64,000 nucleotides of DNA from positions 3,085,501-3,149,500 of the forward strand of contig JAJFZO010000028.1 in NCBI GenBank assembly GCA_021397835.1, written 5' to 3'. Positions 62,601 through 64,000 of this stretch are shown here, piece by piece. The notes under the pieces were generated by a model. The model did not search any database. It was not told the DNA's origin and saw only the letters and a list, made by a program, of their open reading frames with translations. The stretch is from Moringa oleifera. Lineage: Eukaryota; Streptophyta; Magnoliopsida; Brassicales; Moringaceae. The position numbers and the translations under genes are program-made. Every line of letters starts with the position of its first letter. Position 1 is the stretch's first letter.

Positions 62601-62758
62601 GTTTGATGTTTCTCTGTCCTTCTTATTAGCCTTTCATATTAGGAATTTCTGTTGATAACGAGTGTGTTTTGGTTGGTGTTGTTGAGGTCTGTACACGGTT
62701 GGATGATAAATATGCAGTGTTTGTTGTAACCTAAAAATTGTTGAAAAAATCAATCAAG

Positions 62759-62763
<5 letters not shown>

Positions 62764-62800
<37 letters not shown>
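62764..62800. repeat. (TA)n microsatellite
   Basis: About 18 TA dinucleotides. The matching site in copy A (about 6725-6735) has only a few TA units, so it expanded or contracted after duplication. Confidence 0.85.
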
Positions 62801-62802
<2 letters not shown>

Positions 62803-63276
62803 TTGTTTGTTTTAACATTGAAAGAAAGATTATGGTAATTCATCTTACATCAAGAAGCCAAGGGGAAGAAAATTCCCATATAGAAAACATGTTGCTTTAC
62901 ATTGCAAAGAAACTACAGCTTACAAGTAACTAGTACATTTGGCTTCTAAATCATTTAATGCATTCTTGCTTTTCCTTCTTTTTCCCTTTTCGCTTTCCTA
63001 CATTGGTTAAGTTTTCCAATTGGAAGTCATAATCTTGAAAGTTAAAAATCGATTTTTAAGAAAACTATGAAAGTTAAAGCATTATTGTGTTATTTAAACA
63101 CTAGTTTTTCTAAACACCAAAAGAAATTGTGAAGAGAATAAGATCTTATGTAGAAAATATTTTATGCCTGAAAATATTTGCTGTGGTAATTCAATAAGAG
63201 AAAAAAAATGTTGCTTTTGATACGGTTTGTTAAGACTTTGGCTTTTAATAGTGTGATGCAATTGAAACTGCTATTT

Positions 63277-63302
63277 AATATATATATATATATATATATA
63301 TA
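63277..63302. repeat. (TA)n microsatellite
   Basis: About 13 TA units; copy A equivalent at 7218-7252 is interrupted (aatatatatataaatatata). Confidence 0.8.
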
Positions 63303-64000
63303 TGTATTTATTTATATTTTGTTAAATGGCTATTATGGTGTTTGGTGACAGCATTTTTCAGAAGTTGCCTCTGTTTTCTCGTAAATTTTCTTTGTGCTTA
63401 TTGGGGTGGTGCTAACATGACACTGTTATGATACCTTAGTGATAAGTATAACAACACAGTTACAACATATGAACGGGAGCAAAGAGCAGCTGTAGTTGAT
63501 AAAAATACTATTCTATATGTCTGAAATCAAAGCGATATGAGTTGGCAAGGGCTTAACGGATTGATCTGGTGGTTAAGACATATGGTGAGGTTAAGATATG
63601 TCTACACTTTATATAACATCTACTTGGTGAGTTTGTACTCGATATAGGATTTGATCCATCCTTTAGAGCCCTAAAAGTGTAAGAGTATTATAGTCCAAAA
63701 TCTTCGCACATCGGTTTGATACAAACCCGCAAAGAAAAGTAAGACCCAAAAATCAATAATGTTGTTTTTCTTTGAATTGTTCTAATTCAAATTCACAAAC
63801 AAGCAATAATAAGGATCTTAATTTGTTATCTATTAACAAATAAGAACCACATGCATAAGAGATTAGGGTAAACACCATATTTAAAATGGATGAGAAGTTA
63901 TGTTAGTGATAAGTCAATGATGAACGACACAAGATGAATCTTAGTAAGTTCAAAAATAGTTCTTAAAGAACCAAAGAAATAACTTACAATAATATGGCCT

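Larger units (their letters stand above)
62601..64000 (+). other. Copy B: DUF3326 intron 2 joined to downstream flank by two deletions
   Basis: 62,601-63,366 matches A 6559-7311; 63,367-63,578 matches A 16,180-16,390; 63,580-64,000 matches A 17,725 to about 18,140. The joins therefore remove the equivalents of A 7312-16,179 (all later DUF3326 exons) and A 16,391-17,725 (two of the three 275-bp repeats). No gene is in this stretch. Confidence 0.75.

Overview
The window looks like repeat-rich nuclear DNA of a flowering plant, most likely a eudicot. It is strongly AT-rich, has no long intact reading frames, and is built from layers of plant transposons (MULE, CACTA, Ty3/gypsy) around decayed fragments of plant genes with plant-type exon/intron structure. 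The species cannot be named from the sequence. I see no gene that looks functional. All calls come from reading translations and comparing the two halves of the window by eye.

The main organising feature is an old, diverged direct segmental duplication. Copy A covers about 1-18,140 and copy B about 53,095-64,000 (running off the window). Each held the same two neighbouring genes on the + strand: an LPR1/LPR2-like multicopper oxidase, then a plastid-type DUF3326 protein. In both copies the oxidase coding sequence is split at the same codon by a MULE flanked by the same 9-bp direct repeat (AATAATTAA), so the MULE inserted before the duplication. The MULE carries a MURA-type transposase on the - strand and a DUF1985-type gene on the + strand. 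Afterwards the copies lost different parts. Copy A lost the oxidase 3' exons and DUF3326 exons 1-2 in one deletion. Copy B kept those but lost the later DUF3326 exons. Copy A also took in a 4.6-kb CACTA element with a Ulp1-like protease domain inside the DUF3326 gene.

Layout between the copies: Ty3/gypsy RNase H-integrase relic on the - strand (18.4-19.9 kb); carboxylesterase terminal fragment on the - strand (20.0-20.3 kb); small CACTA relic (21.1-22.5 kb); AT-rich stretch; 70-bp minisatellite (25.4-26.3 kb); Ty3/gypsy 5' end with primer-binding site, gag, protease and start of reverse transcriptase on the + strand (26.5-28.6 kb); AT-rich desert with a MITE-like element (30.6-31.3 kb) and a local duplication (31.7-32.1 kb); a probable 2.5-kb solo LTR with internal 92-bp repeats (36.0-38.5 kb); a large - strand CACTA element with TNP2 transposase and a second Transposase_24-type gene (about 41-53 kb), whose 5' part contains an AT-rich tandem array with ~130-bp monomers and a ~600-bp higher-order period. 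Its CACTATAAGAAAAC terminus at 52,983 lies about 110 bp before copy B begins.

The genes do not work together as a living system. The window is best read as a stratigraphic record: gene pair, MULE insertion, duplication, reciprocal erosion, later transposon insertions.
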